Shown in pieces: positions 31,880-43,489 of a DNA stretch of 62,441 nt. The stretch spans positions 181-62,621 of the forward strand of contig PLRS01000012.1 of the NCBI GenBank assembly GCA_003164035.1, in the 5' to 3' direction. A model generated the notes under the pieces. That model searched no databases. It worked only from the letters and a program-made list of their open reading frames with translations, and was not told where the DNA came from. Position numbers and translations under genes: made by a program. Every line of letters starts with the position of its first letter. Position 1 is the stretch's first letter. This stretch comes from Bryobacterales bacterium. Its GTDB lineage: Bacteria > Acidobacteriota > Terriglobia > Bryobacterales > Bryobacteraceae.

Positions 31880-34450
31880 TGTTCTGGCTGCTGGTGTTGA
31901 CGTCGCTCAACGCCGCATATGTGGCGGCCGCGCCCGCGGCTACGGTCTTCTATATTGCCAACGTGCTGTTGCACCTGGTTCTGGGCGCCGCATCGGTGGC
32001 GTGGCTCGCCTACACCTACCGGCGCCAAGCACGTGTCGTGCCGCTGGCCCTGGCCGGAGTGCTGGGCGTTTATCTAATCTTCGCCGGGGCCACCACGGAC
32101 CATCGCAGCATCCTGCTGGCGCACATCGCCCTGGCGGTAATCGGATTGGCGCTGCTGATGCCGCGCTGGACGGCGCCGCTGGCCGGGCTGATGCTCCTGG
32201 CGGTGGCACTGCGATTCGGCCCGCGGCCCGAGCGTATCCGCAACCCGCGTGTCGTTCCGATCTCGATGAGCGAAGAAGGCGCCGGTCCGCGCTCGCCCTT
32301 CTGGCCGTCGTCTTCGAATACCAACACCGGCGCCACCATCCCCTCCGATTTTTTCATGGACTCCAAGCTCTGCGGCGACTGTCACAAAGACATCTACCGG
32401 CAGTGGAACTCTTCGGCCCACCATTTCGCTTCGTTCAATAACAAGTTCTACCGCGCCACCATTCTGCACATGCAGGAGCTCAGCGGTACCCAGGGCAGCA
32501 AGTGGTGCGCCGGCTGTCACGATCACGCTGTCTTCTTCAACGGCCGCTTCGACCGTCCCATCAAGGAACAGGTGGATACGCCGGAGGCGCAGAACGGGCT
32601 GGGCTGCATGTCATGCCATTCCATCGTTCACGTGGCTGGCAGCATGGGCAACGGCGATTTCACGGTTCTCTATCCGCCGCTGCATCGCATCGCGTCCAGC
32701 CACAATCCCTATCTGCGCAAGCTCGACGCATTCATTACTTATCTCAATCCGGAGCCGCACCGGCGCACTTTCCTGCAGCCTTTCATGCGCCTCGATTCGC
32801 CCGAATATTGCGCCTCCTGCCACAAGGTGCACCTGGATCGGCCGGTCAATCACTACCGCTGGCTGCGCGGCTTCAACGAGTACGACAACTGGCAGGCGAG
32901 CGGCGTTTCGGGCCAGGGCGCGCGATCGTTTTATTACCCGGCGAAGCCCTCCACCTGCAGCGATTGCCACATGCCTTTGGTGGCGTCGCGCGATCCCGGC
33001 AACCGCAACGGCATGGTGCATTCTCACCGCTTCCCCGCGGCCAACACCGCGCTTCCCTTCGTCAACCACGATGACGAACAATTGCGCACCACCGAGCAGT
33101 TTTTGCAATCCGGGTTCATCACCGTGGATCTGTTCGCGGCCAGTCCGGTGGAAGCGGCTAAGGGCCAGGTGGAGATGCGCCGCCGCGCCGCCGAAGCGCC
33201 CACCCTCTCGTCCACTTTTGCGGTGGGCGAAGAGGCCGAACAATCCGGCCCCGTAATGTTGCGCGAAGTGGGCGAACTTGCCGCGCCCATCGATGCGGGC
33301 GGCGTGCGTTTCCAGCCGGGCTCCGACGTGCGCGTCGACGCGGTGGTTCGCACCCGCAAGATCGGGCATTTCTTTCCGGGCGGGACGGTGGACGGCTTCG
33401 ACGTGTGGCTGGAGTTTCAGGCGCGCGATGCGCGCGGCCGCATTCTGGCCTGGAGCGGCAGCGTCGCCGACAACGGCCGCGGCCCCGTGGATAGGGGCGC
33501 GCACTTCTACCGCTCCTACCAGCTCGATGGCCAAGGAAACCGCATCGACAAGCGCAACGCCTGGCAAACGCGCAGCGTCCTTTATGTGCGGCTGATCCCG
33601 CCCGGCGCCGCCGACACGGTCCATTTCCGCATGACCATTCCGAAAGACGCGGCCGGCCCGTTGACTCTGGAAGCGAAGCTGAACTACCGCAAGTTCACCG
33701 ATTACTACACCCGGTTTTCGTACGCGGGCGTAGCCGGGGCTGGGTCAGCGGGTTTGGATCACGATAGCCGCGAGTACACCTTCGATGGCGGGCCGGTTCC
33801 GGTTCTGCCCATCGTCACGCTGGCGCGCGCTACCGCCAAAGTCGAACTGGGCGAGGCGCACTGGCAGCCAGTGGTTCGCAAACAGGATCGCGAGCGCTGG
33901 AACGATTGGGGCATCGGCCTGCTGCTGCAGGGAGACTTGAAAGGCGCCGAATACGCCTTTCACCGGGTGACGGAAGCCGAGCCCGGCTATGCCGATGGAT
34001 GGTTGAACATCGCGCGCGCCCTTGTCCAGGAAGGTGAGACCGAAGCGGCGCGTCCGTTTGTGGAGAAGGCGTTGGCGCTGAGCCCCAACCTGGCTCGCGG
34101 ATATTTCTTTCTGGCCATGGCGCAGAAGGCGGCCGGCGATTACGATGGCGCCATTCGCAGCCTGCAAGAGACCGCGCGGCAATACCCGCGCGACCGCGTC
34201 ACCTCGAATCAATTGGGTCGCATTCTGTTCTTGGAACGGCGCTACGGGGAAGCCGTCGCGGAGTTGCAAAAGACCTTGGACGTGGACCCGGAAGATTTGC
34301 AGGCTCACTACAGTTTGATGCTTTGCTACCGCGGCCTGGGGCAAACCGAAAAAGCCGAACGCGAAGAGAAGCTGTTTCGGCGTTTCAAGGCGGATGAATC
34401 GTCCGACGCGCTGACGGCCAAGGCGCGCCTGTTGAGCCCGGAGGATAACA

Positions 34451-36088
<1,638 letters not shown>

Positions 36089-36103
36089 ATGCCCCGGCGT
36101 CTT

Positions 36104-36418
36104 CGTGGCGCGCGCACTCGTGCGTGCCGCGTCGAGACTTATCTCGACGCTCGTCCCTCGCCCATTCAACTCCGTGGGGCAGACCATCGTTTTCCGTGGT
36201 CTGCCCGATACTCAGTACTCGACCGTGCCTCCCCTCTCTCGTCTTTCGCTTCCGAAGAAGAGCCTGGGTGGCAGACCGCAAGGGACGATGGTCTGCCCAA
36301 CGGAGCGGCGGAGTCGCGACCAAGGAACAGCGGCGATTCGCGGTCCGCGGGATTCTCCTATTGGAGCGCGAGCGTCGAGATGAGTCTCGACGCGGCACGC
36401 ATGAGTGCGCGCGCCACG
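36104..36418. repeat. nested composite repeat R2-R3-spacer-R3'-R2'
   Basis: R2 forward (36104-36152), R3 forward (36174-36206), R3 inverted (36268-36301) and R2 inverted (36371-36418) form two nested inverted pairs. The outer arms match over about 45 bases (GCACTCGTGCGTGCCGCG versus GCACGCATGAGTGCGCGC on the return side). It fills the 384-base spacer between the CRTAC1 and amidase genes. The open frame through it is repeat-coded. Confidence 0.8.
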
Positions 36419-36472
36419 AAAGCCGTCGCGGCAGCGAAAGAATCTGACAGGCTGTAATGCGCGATTCATCAC

Positions 36473-37876
36473 ATGGATTCCTCATTCATGACCCTCACTC
36501 TCTCCGGCCTGGCACAGGCCCGGCTTATCCGCGACGGCGCCATCTCGTCGGCGGAACTGGTGGAAGCTCATCTGGAGCGGATCGCGCAGGTGAACCCGCG
36601 GCTGAATGCCGTGGTCGAAGTGCTGGCGGACGAGGCTCGCTCCGGCGCGCGCGCAGCCGATGAACGGCGGGCGCGCGGCGCTCTGCTGGGGCCCCTCGAT
36701 GGCGTGCCGTTTTCCATCAAAGATTCGATCGAAGTGGCTGGGACGAGCGTGAGCGCCGGCACCGTCGGCTTCCGCCACCGGCCGCCGTCCGGGCGCGACG
36801 CCACGCTGGTGGCACGCCTGCGCGCGGCCGGCGCCATCCCCATCGCGCGCACCAATCTCCCCGATCTGCTGTTCGCCTTCGAGAGCGACAACCTGATCCA
36901 CGGCCGTACCAACAACCCCTACGACGCTTCGCGCACCTCCGGCGGATCGAGCGGCGGCGAAGCGGCCCTGATCGCCGCCTGCGGGTCGCCATTCGGCTTG
37001 GGCAGCGACGCCGCCGGCAGTGTCCGCCTGCCCGCCCACTTTTGCGGTATCGCCGCCATCAAGCCGACGTCCGGCCGTCTGCCCCGCACCGGCCACGTTC
37101 CTCCCGCCGGCGGTTGGATCGAATCCCTCTGGCAGATTGGCCCGCTGGCGCGCCGGGTGGAAGATCTGTGCGTCACGATGGCCGTCCTCACCGGGCCCGA
37201 TGGCCAGGACCACACCGTGGTTCCGGCGCCCTTTCGCGATCCGCTGAAAATTGAAGTCGCCGGTCTGCGCATCGCCTGGTTCGCCGAAAACGGAATCGCC
37301 GAACCCACCCGGGAAACCGCTGCGCTGGTGCGGCAAGCCGCCGAAGCGCTCGGCGCCAAACACTGCCGGCCGCCGCGCATCGAAGAAAGCTACGACCTGG
37401 AAATGAAGCTGCTCGGTCCCGACGGCGGCGATGGCCTGCGCGCCTATCTGCGAGAGATCGGCAGCACCGAAACGCATCCTTTGCTTGACGGCTGGCTGAA
37501 CAAGCTGGAGCCCTACCGCACCGGCGTGGAAGGTTTTGCGGGCTATTGGGAATCGCTATATGGTTTCCGCGCGGCTATGTGGGAGTTCCTGCAGGACTAC
37601 GACGCCGTCCTTTCGCCGGTCTGCGCCAATCCCGCCGTCCCGCACGGAACCTCGATCGACGACGCCACCTTTCGCGGCTTCAGCTACACTATGACGTACA
37701 ACGTCACCGGTTGGCCCGCCGCGGTGGTGCGTTGCGGCGAAAGCCCCGAAGGCCTGCCGATCGGCCTCCAGATCGCGGCGCACCCGTGGCGCGAAGACGT
37801 CGCCCTGGCCGTAGCGCTGCGCCTCGAAGAGTTGTTCGGAGGCTGGAAAATCCCTTCAGCTCATTTCCAGCTATAG
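36473..37876 (+). CDS. amidase-signature family hydrolase
   Basis: 467 residues; the ATG 15 bases downstream could also be used. The amidase-signature triad is visible: Lys in VPFSIKDSIEVAG near residue 83, Ser in ASRTSGGSSGGEAALIA near 158, and the acyl-carrying Ser in LGSDAAGSVRLPAHFCG near 182. The family hydrolyses C-N bonds and includes GatA, fatty-acid amide hydrolase and aryl-acylamidases. There is no gatB or gatC neighbour, so a stand-alone catabolic amidase is likely. No signal peptide is visible. Confidence 0.88.
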   Translation: MDSSFMTLTLSGLAQARLIRDGAISSAELVEAHLERIAQVNPRLNAVVEVLADEARSGARAADERRARGALLGPLDGVPFSIKDSIEVAGTSVSAGTVGFRHRPPSGRDATLVARLRAAGAIPIARTNLPDLLFAFESDNLIHGRTNNPYDASRTSGGSSGGEAALIAACGSPFGLGSDAAGSVRLPAHFCGIAAIKPTSGRLPRTGHVPPAGGWIESLWQIGPLARRVEDLCVTMAVLTGPDGQDHTVVPAPFRDPLKIEVAGLRIAWFAENGIAEPTRETAALVRQAAEALGAKHCRPPRIEESYDLEMKLLGPDGGDGLRAYLREIGSTETHPLLDGWLNKLEPYRTGVEGFAGYWESLYGFRAAMWEFLQDYDAVLSPVCANPAVPHGTSIDDATFRGFSYTMTYNVTGWPAAVVRCGESPEGLPIGLQIAAHPWREDVALAVALRLEELFGGWKIPSAHFQL

Positions 37877-37896
37877 GGGCCGGCCATTTGCCGGCC

Positions 37897-39963
37897 TCAC
37901 CACACGTGGCAGGCGTTGTCGCTCACCATGGGTTGGCCCGCCTTGCAGGAAAACGCCTTTTGGAATTCGGGCATATTCTGCACCACGCCGTTGACGCGGG
38001 CGCGGGGCGGCGCGTGCGGATCGGTCTGAACCTGCATGCGCAAAACCTCTTCGCGGGCGTTCTCGCACCAGATCTGGCCGAAGGATAGGAACACGCGTTG
38101 TTCCGGGGTGAAGCCGTCGACCTTTTCGGCGTTGGCGCCGATGGTATTGAGCAGGGCCATCAGGGCGATGCGCAGGCCGCCGTTATCGGCGGTATTCTCG
38201 CCGAGCGTGAGCTTGCCGTTGACGTGCGCGCCCGGGGCGACTTCGAACTTGGAATACTCCTGGTCGATGCAGGCCACGCGGCGGTCGAATTCCTTGCCGT
38301 CTTCCGGAGTCCACCAGTCCTTCAGGTTCCCTTGCGGATCGAACTGGCGGCCTTCGTCGTCGAAACCGTGCGTCAGCTCGTGGCCGATCACCATGCCGAT
38401 GCCGCCGAAGTTGACGGCGTCGTCCTCGCGCTTATCGAAGAACGGCGGCTGCAGGATTCCCGCCGGGAAATTGATATTGTTCATGAGCGGGTCGTAATAG
38501 GCGTTGACGGTGGGCGGCGTCATTTCCCATTCGGCGCGGTCGACGGGCTTGCCGATCTTGTTCAGCTCGCGGTGGAATTCGAAACTGTCGGCGCGGAAGT
38601 TATTCCCGACCGGATCGTCGAGCTGGATCGCCACGCTCGAGTAATCGCGCCATTTATCGGGATAGCCGATCTTGTTGGCGATGGCATGAAGCTTTTCGAG
38701 GGCCTTCTGTTTGGTGGGACCGGTCATCCAGGTGAGCCCGTCGATATCCTGGCCCAGGGCTTTTTCAAGCGCGGCCACCATTTTCAGGGTCCGTTCCTTA
38801 CCCTCCTCGCCGAAGGTCTTTTCCACGAACTTGCGGCCCAAGGCTTCGCCCAGCTCGGCGTCGGTGAAATCCGCGCAGCGTTTCCAGCGGGGCCGCAACG
38901 TTTCGGTGCCGGAGAGGGTCTTGCCGAAATAATTGAAATTCTCCTGGACGAAGGGGGTGGGCAGCAGGCGCGCCACGGAGTGGACGAGCTGCCAGGTGAG
39001 ATAGGTCTGCCATTGCGCCAGGGAGAAATCCTGGATGGCGGCGTTGACGGCTTTGAAAAAGTCCGGCGACGCGACGTTGATGGACTGGAACTCGGGCGAG
39101 GCGCTGGCGCGGAGATATTCCTTCCACGAAAACAGCGGGCTCAGAGCCTGGACGTCGGCCACGGCAAGCTTGTGATAGACCTTGGACGGATCGCGCCGGG
39201 AGACCAGATCGAGGGAGCCTTTGGCGATGGCGGTCTCGATCTTCATGACGGTATCGGCGTCGGCCTTGGCCAGCGCCGTGGCTGCTCCGGGAGTGTTCGA
39301 AGGCAGCATCGGTTCGTCCATCACGAACATCAGCTCGAACATGTGCTCCACGTGCTCCACGTACTTGGTGCGGAGCTCGGCGGACTTGGCGTCGTCCTTC
39401 AAATAATAATCGCGGTCCGGCATGCCCAGACCGCCCTGGTCGGCCTGCGCGATCACCTGGTCGGAGTCCTTGAAATCCTGGCCGGAGCCGAAGGAGAACA
39501 GGGCGTTGACGCCGATCCCGTGCAAGTGCGCGATCTCTTCGGCGAGGGCGGACTTGTCTTTCAAATCGCGGATGCGGTTCAACTCGGATTCGATGGGCTT
39601 AAGGCGGCGCGCATCGATGGCTTTTTCATCCATGCAGGCGGCGAAGTAATCGCCGATCTGGCGGGTTACCGGATCGCGCGAGGGCGAGGGCTTGGCGGCA
39701 TCTTCCAGAATCTGGTGGAGCACGTCGCGGTTGCGCTCCTCGAGCTCGGAGAAGCGGCCCCAGCGGGCCTGGTCGGGCGGCGCGGGATTCTTTTTGAGCC
39801 AGGTTCCGCAGGCGTACTGGTAGAAGTCCACGCAGGGACTGACGGAGGTATCCATATTGGCGACGCCGAATTCGATCGGGCCCGGCTGGGCGGGGGCCGG
39901 CGCGGGCGTCTGCGCCAGCATGGCCGCGGCTCCTAGAAGACTCAAAAGGACGGATTTGAACAC
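37897..39963 (-). CDS. exported M13 (neprilysin-like) zinc metallopeptidase
   Basis: 688 residues from a GTG preceded by AAGGAG at good spacing; signal peptide MFKSVLLSLLGAAAMLAQ. M13 landmarks: CVDFYQYACGTW near residue 43, NAYYDP, the zinc site VIGHELTHGFDDEG (HExxH), the third ligand ENTADNGGLRIA and the C-terminal Cys-His-Val-Trp. These enzymes cleave oligopeptides outside the cytoplasm. It is the last gene on the minus strand after the symporter, so peptide breakdown and amino-acid uptake may be linked. Confidence 0.93.
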   Translation of the reverse strand: MFKSVLLSLLGAAAMLAQTPAPAPAQPGPIEFGVANMDTSVSPCVDFYQYACGTWLKKNPAPPDQARWGRFSELEERNRDVLHQILEDAAKPSPSRDPVTRQIGDYFAACMDEKAIDARRLKPIESELNRIRDLKDKSALAEEIAHLHGIGVNALFSFGSGQDFKDSDQVIAQADQGGLGMPDRDYYLKDDAKSAELRTKYVEHVEHMFELMFVMDEPMLPSNTPGAATALAKADADTVMKIETAIAKGSLDLVSRRDPSKVYHKLAVADVQALSPLFSWKEYLRASASPEFQSINVASPDFFKAVNAAIQDFSLAQWQTYLTWQLVHSVARLLPTPFVQENFNYFGKTLSGTETLRPRWKRCADFTDAELGEALGRKFVEKTFGEEGKERTLKMVAALEKALGQDIDGLTWMTGPTKQKALEKLHAIANKIGYPDKWRDYSSVAIQLDDPVGNNFRADSFEFHRELNKIGKPVDRAEWEMTPPTVNAYYDPLMNNINFPAGILQPPFFDKREDDAVNFGGIGMVIGHELTHGFDDEGRQFDPQGNLKDWWTPEDGKEFDRRVACIDQEYSKFEVAPGAHVNGKLTLGENTADNGGLRIALMALLNTIGANAEKVDGFTPEQRVFLSFGQIWCENAREEVLRMQVQTDPHAPPRARVNGVVQNMPEFQKAFSCKAGQPMVSDNACHVW

Positions 39964-39982
39964 AAGCTTGGCTCCTTCTTAC

Positions 39983-41200
39983 TTACTCTAACGTGCGAAC
40001 CGCGGTTTCGAACCGATAACCCTCCCAACGGGCCACCACGGCGCTGGCGAGACAGTTGCCTAGCACGTTTACCCCGGTCCGCGCCATATCCATCAGCGCA
40101 TCCACGCCCATCAGCACGGCCACGCCCTCCAGCGGCAGGTGGAAAGTGGCGAGGGTCCCGATGAGGATGACCAGGGCGGCGCGCGGGACGCCGGCTACTC
40201 CCTTGCTGGTGAGCATCAGGGTGAGCATGAGGACAAGCTGCGCGCCAAAGGTTTGCGCCACGCCGGCCGCTTGCGCGACGAAAACCGAAGCCAGGGAAAG
40301 GTACAAGGTGGTGCCGGCCAGGTTGAAGCTGTAGCCGGTGGGGATGACGAATCCCACGATGTGCTTGGGCACGCCGAAGAGTTCCATGTTTTCCATGGAC
40401 AGCGGCAGGGCGGCTTCGCTCGATGCCGTCGAAAATGCGATCAGAAACGGCTGGCGGACGGCGCGAAAGAACGGCCCGAGGGGAATCTGGAACAGCGCGG
40501 CCACCGCGCCCAACACGACTACGATGAAGATGACCGAAGTGGCGTACATGGCGAGGATCAACTTGCCCAGCCCGAACAGCACGCCTACGCCTTTAGAGCC
40601 GATGGTGACGGCGAGCGCCGCGCCCACCCCGAGCGGCGCCAGGTACATGATGTAGCTGGTGTAGCGAAACATCACCTCCGCCAGGGCGCCGCAAAACTCC
40701 ACCACCGGACGGGCCTTGGCGCCTACGCTGGAGCAGGCCGCTCCAAACAGGAAGGCGAACACCACCACCTGGAGCACATCGTTGCGGGCCATGGCGTCGA
40801 CAATGCTGGTGGGAAAGGTATGCTCCAGCACCGTGTTGAGAGTACTCTGGCCGGCGGCGGGCGCGGGCAGAGCTTCGGCGGCGGTACGCTCCAGTGGCAC
40901 GCCGACTCCCGGCCGCACCAGGTTGACGGCGCCGAGGCCGAGAAACAGGGCGATGGTGGTGACCACTTCGAAATACAGCAACGCCTTGCCGCCGATGCGG
41001 CCCATGTGTTTGAGCTCGCCGGCGGCCACGCCCGCCACCAGGATGCCCAGGATCAGGGGCGCCACGATGGAACGGATCAGGCGCAGGAAAATATTGCTGA
41101 GGGGCGCGAGCTGGCGCGCCACGGCGGGGTCCGCGATTCCCAACCCGATGCCGGCCACCATGGCCAGAAAGATCCAGCCGGTGAGGGAGATGCGCTTCAT
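39983..41200 (-). CDS. dicarboxylate/amino acid:cation symporter (DAACS, GltP/DctA-like)
   Basis: 405 residues from MKRISLTGWIFLAMVAGIG, whose ATG overlaps the nadK stop (ATGA). The fold matches sodium- or proton-coupled glutamate/aspartate/C4-dicarboxylate carriers. It has many hydrophobic helices, a Ser-rich motif (FSTASSEAALPLSMENMELF) of the first re-entrant hairpin, VIPTGYSFNLAGTTLYLSLA with the conserved NxxGT-type cation site, and LMGVDALMDMARTGVNVLGN with the substrate-binding Asp. The exact substrate cannot be told. Confidence 0.92.
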   Translation of the reverse strand: MKRISLTGWIFLAMVAGIGLGIADPAVARQLAPLSNIFLRLIRSIVAPLILGILVAGVAAGELKHMGRIGGKALLYFEVVTTIALFLGLGAVNLVRPGVGVPLERTAAEALPAPAAGQSTLNTVLEHTFPTSIVDAMARNDVLQVVVFAFLFGAACSSVGAKARPVVEFCGALAEVMFRYTSYIMYLAPLGVGAALAVTIGSKGVGVLFGLGKLILAMYATSVIFIVVVLGAVAALFQIPLGPFFRAVRQPFLIAFSTASSEAALPLSMENMELFGVPKHIVGFVIPTGYSFNLAGTTLYLSLASVFVAQAAGVAQTFGAQLVLMLTLMLTSKGVAGVPRAALVILIGTLATFHLPLEGVAVLMGVDALMDMARTGVNVLGNCLASAVVARWEGYRFETAVRTLE

Positions 41201-42060
41201 CGTTCTCCCCATTTCAACTTTTGCCGCAAGACGTCGAAAAACATGGCGTGGGGCGGGCGGACCAGGCGCAGGGCGAAATCGGTGCTGCGGCAGACGATGG
41301 CGTCGCCATCCTTGAGCAAGGTGCCGACCTGGCCGTCGATGGTGAGGTAGACGGTTTCATCGGCATTGCGCGAGATGACGCGAATGGTCATGGTTTCCGG
41401 CACCAGCACGGGCCGATTGGTAAGGGTGTGCGGGCAGATCGGGGTGAGGCAGATGGTGGGAACGGCGGGGAAAATGATGGGACCGCCGGCGGAAAGCGAG
41501 TAGGCAGTGGAGCCGGTGGGGGTGGAAATGATGAGGCCGTCGGCCTTGTAGGAGCCGACGAACTGCTCGTCGGCGAAGACATCCAGGTCGATCATGCGGG
41601 CCAGGGCGGCTTTGGCGAGCACGGCGTCGTTGAGCGCGTCGTATTCCACCACGGTACGGCCCCAGCGCACCACGCGGGCATGGAGCAATTTCCGGCTGGC
41701 GATGCGCTGTTCGCCGCGAAAGGCGCGCTCGAGCTCGGGATAGATCTCGTCGACGGCGATGGCGGTGAGAAAGCCGAGTCCCCCGAGGTTGACCGGGAAG
41801 AGGGGTACCTCGCGGCGGCCGATGGAGCGGGCGGCCGAAAGCAGGGTGCCGTCGCCGCCCAGCACGACGATCAGGTCGCACCCCTCCGGCACGTCGTTGC
41901 GGGGGATGACGGTTTCTCCGGGGGCGTAGCTGGCGGTCAGCTCGTCGCAACGGACGGCGATGGAGCGGGCCCGCAGCCACCGGATCAGAGTGGGCACGAT
42001 CGCGGCGGCGGCCGGTGACTTCGGCTTCGAGATAATTCCGACGGTTTTAATGGCGGGCAT
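41197..42060 (-). CDS. nadK: NAD kinase
   Basis: 287 residues from MPAIKTVGIISKP. The diphosphate-binding loop VVLGGDGTLLSAARS near residue 70 contains the catalytic GGDG. NLGGLGFLT and DGLIISTPTGSTAYSLSAGG with SPICPHTL-type variation (TPICPHTLTNRP) complete the family pattern. It phosphorylates NAD to NADP using ATP. Its start overlaps the end of tlyA by 14 bases and its stop overlaps the symporter start, so all three are translationally linked. The tlyA-nadK pairing is widely conserved. Confidence 0.95.
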   Translation of the reverse strand: MPAIKTVGIISKPKSPAAAAIVPTLIRWLRARSIAVRCDELTASYAPGETVIPRNDVPEGCDLIVVLGGDGTLLSAARSIGRREVPLFPVNLGGLGFLTAIAVDEIYPELERAFRGEQRIASRKLLHARVVRWGRTVVEYDALNDAVLAKAALARMIDLDVFADEQFVGSYKADGLIISTPTGSTAYSLSAGGPIIFPAVPTICLTPICPHTLTNRPVLVPETMTIRVISRNADETVYLTIDGQVGTLLKDGDAIVCRSTDFALRLVRPPHAMFFDVLRQKLKWGER

Positions 42061-42769
42061 GAAGAAGGAACTCCTTGTTGCCTTCGGCGCCCAGAATGGG
42101 ACTCGGCATGATGCTGGTTTCAAACCCGAATTGGCGAACCGCGCTTTCCACCCGCCGGCAAGCTGACTGGTGCAGGTCCGGGTCGCGCACGATGCCGCCC
42201 TTACCCACCTGGCCCTTGCCCACCTCAAACTGCGGTTTGATTAGTATAACCATTTGCCCTTGCGGTTGTAACACGGGGACGGCGGCGGGCAGAATCAGGG
42301 TGACGGAGATGAAGCTGACGTCGCAGCAGAGGAAGTCGGCCTTTTCGCCGAGCGTGTCGAGCCGGAGCTGGCGGGCGTTGACATGCTCGTGGACCACGAC
42401 GCGCGGATCGGTGCGCAGGCTCCAGGCCAGTTGGCCGGAGCCGACATCGACGGCATGGACGCGCAAGGCGCCGCGCTGCAGCAGGGCGTCGGTGAAGCCG
42501 CCGGTGGAGGCGCCGATATCGAGGCAGATGCTGCCTTCGACAAGTATGGCGAAGTGGTCGAGAGCGGCCGCGAGCTTCAGGCCGCCGCGGCTGACATAGG
42601 GCGGGCGGGCCAGCAGTTCGATGGCGCTGGCGGGGTCGACCGGTTGGCCCGGTTTGGCGGCCTTTTGGCCGTCGACGGTGACGGAGCCGGCCATGATGAG
42701 GGCCTGGGCTTTTTCGCGCGATTCGGCGAGGCCGCGCTCCACCAGCAGGCGATCGAGCCTAGAGCGCAT
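42047..42769 (-). CDS. tlyA: TlyA-family rRNA (2'-O) methyltransferase / hemolysin-like
   Basis: 240 residues. An N-terminal S4 RNA-binding domain (RLDRLLVERGLAESREKAQA) is followed by an FtsJ-like methyltransferase: DIGASTGGFTDALLQRGA is the SAM-binding motif I, then VHAVDVGSGQLAW and FEVGKGQVGKGGIVRD with the catalytic Lys. In mycobacteria TlyA methylates 16S and 23S rRNA. It belongs to the xseB-ispA-tlyA-nadK run and is separated from ispA only by the RAYT island. Confidence 0.92.
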   Translation of the reverse strand: MRSRLDRLLVERGLAESREKAQALIMAGSVTVDGQKAAKPGQPVDPASAIELLARPPYVSRGGLKLAAALDHFAILVEGSICLDIGASTGGFTDALLQRGALRVHAVDVGSGQLAWSLRTDPRVVVHEHVNARQLRLDTLGEKADFLCCDVSFISVTLILPAAVPVLQPQGQMVILIKPQFEVGKGQVGKGGIVRDPDLHQSACRRVESAVRQFGFETSIMPSPILGAEGNKEFLLHARH

Positions 42770-42780
42770 GGAGCCTCACG

Positions 42781-42851
42781 GTGGGACAGGCCTCCTGGCC
42801 TGTCACCGCGGTTGCTGCTCCGATGGTGGGGCAGGCGGTGCCGCCTGCCCT
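42781..42851. repeat. left REP pair (outer and inner) beside the RAYT gene
   Basis: Two palindromes. The outer one at 42781-42806 has GACAGGCCTCCTGGCCTGTC and the inner one at 42826-42851 has GCAGGCGGTGCCGCCTGC. They are mirrored on the other side of the RAYT gene at 43466-43489 and 43385-43410. The inner left and inner right 26-mers are exact reverse complements. The RAYT stop codon lies inside the outer one. Confidence 0.85.
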
Positions 42852-43378
42852 CCCGCGCTGGACCATGCCCATTCCTCCGGCGAGGCCGCCAACCCAGCCG
42901 ATACCGGATTCTGTTCGATGTACCGGGCGATTCTTTCTCTCTCCGGGCGGTCCCGCGCCCAGTGATTGTACGACTCGTCCTGCCAGAACGGCCGGCCGGC
43001 CTGGCCCAACATCTCGTTGGCCTGGCGCGCGGTCCACGACTTCAACCATCGTGTGATCGTGGGCACGGGCACCCGCGGTAGGATCAGCAAGTGTACGTGA
43101 TTGGGCATCACCACCCACGCGTCCAGCTCGTACCAGTGTCTCTGGCTTGCTCCGCTCCGGATCGACTCCGCCACCAGGACTGCGATGCTTGGATCGCTCA
43201 ACCACCGCGGGCCCGGGCAGGTGTGGAGGGCGCGGTCCGCTGCCGCGAAAGCGTGCCCAGGTGTAGGGCAGTCGCCCTGTTCGTGGCGTGCGGCGAGCGT
43301 CCCGAATAAGCGCCAGGTGAGGAAGATGCGGGCATGGTCGGGCTGGAAATGCGGCAATCTGCGGCGGTATTCGAGCAT
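42803..43378 (-). CDS. REP-associated tyrosine transposase (RAYT, Y1/IS200-like)
   Basis: 191 residues. The HUH metal-binding motif is VVMPNHVHLLIL near residue 90. The catalytic Tyr region is RIARYIEQNPVSAGLA near 160, preceded by FWQDESYNHWARD. These identify the single-strand-cutting Y1 family, and the length and FWQDESYNHW block point to the RAYT subgroup that handles REP hairpins. It lies within a nested set of REP palindromes. Its last ~16 residues (AGGQAAPPAPPSEQQP) are encoded by the inner REP itself. It interrupts the conserved ispA-tlyA neighbourhood. Probably a domesticated or recently active transposase with nicking and rejoining activity on REP sequence. Confidence 0.9.
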   Translation of the reverse strand: MLEYRRRLPHFQPDHARIFLTWRLFGTLAARHEQGDCPTPGHAFAAADRALHTCPGPRWLSDPSIAVLVAESIRSGASQRHWYELDAWVVMPNHVHLLILPRVPVPTITRWLKSWTARQANEMLGQAGRPFWQDESYNHWARDRPERERIARYIEQNPVSAGLAASPEEWAWSSAGGQAAPPAPPSEQQPR

Positions 43379-43384
43379 GATCGG

Positions 43385-43489
43385 AGGGCAGGCGGCACCG
43401 CCTGCCCCACCAATGTGGGTGCTTCGAAATACCAGTCATTCTCATCAAAATGTACGAACTCCAAGGACAGGCCGGGAGGCCTGTCCCAC
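43385..43489. repeat. right REP pair (inner and outer) beside the RAYT gene
   Basis: The inner palindrome at 43385-43410 (GCAGGCGGCACCGCCTGC) is the exact reverse complement of 42826-42851. The outer one at 43466-43489 (GACAGGCCGGGAGGCCTGTC) mirrors 42781-42806 with a few changes. Between them lie 55 bases with no gene. Confidence 0.85.

Noticed and set aside
38098-39936. Plus-strand open frame of 612 codons
   Set aside because: It is antisense to the M13 peptidase with clear HExxH and ENxxD motifs on the other strand.
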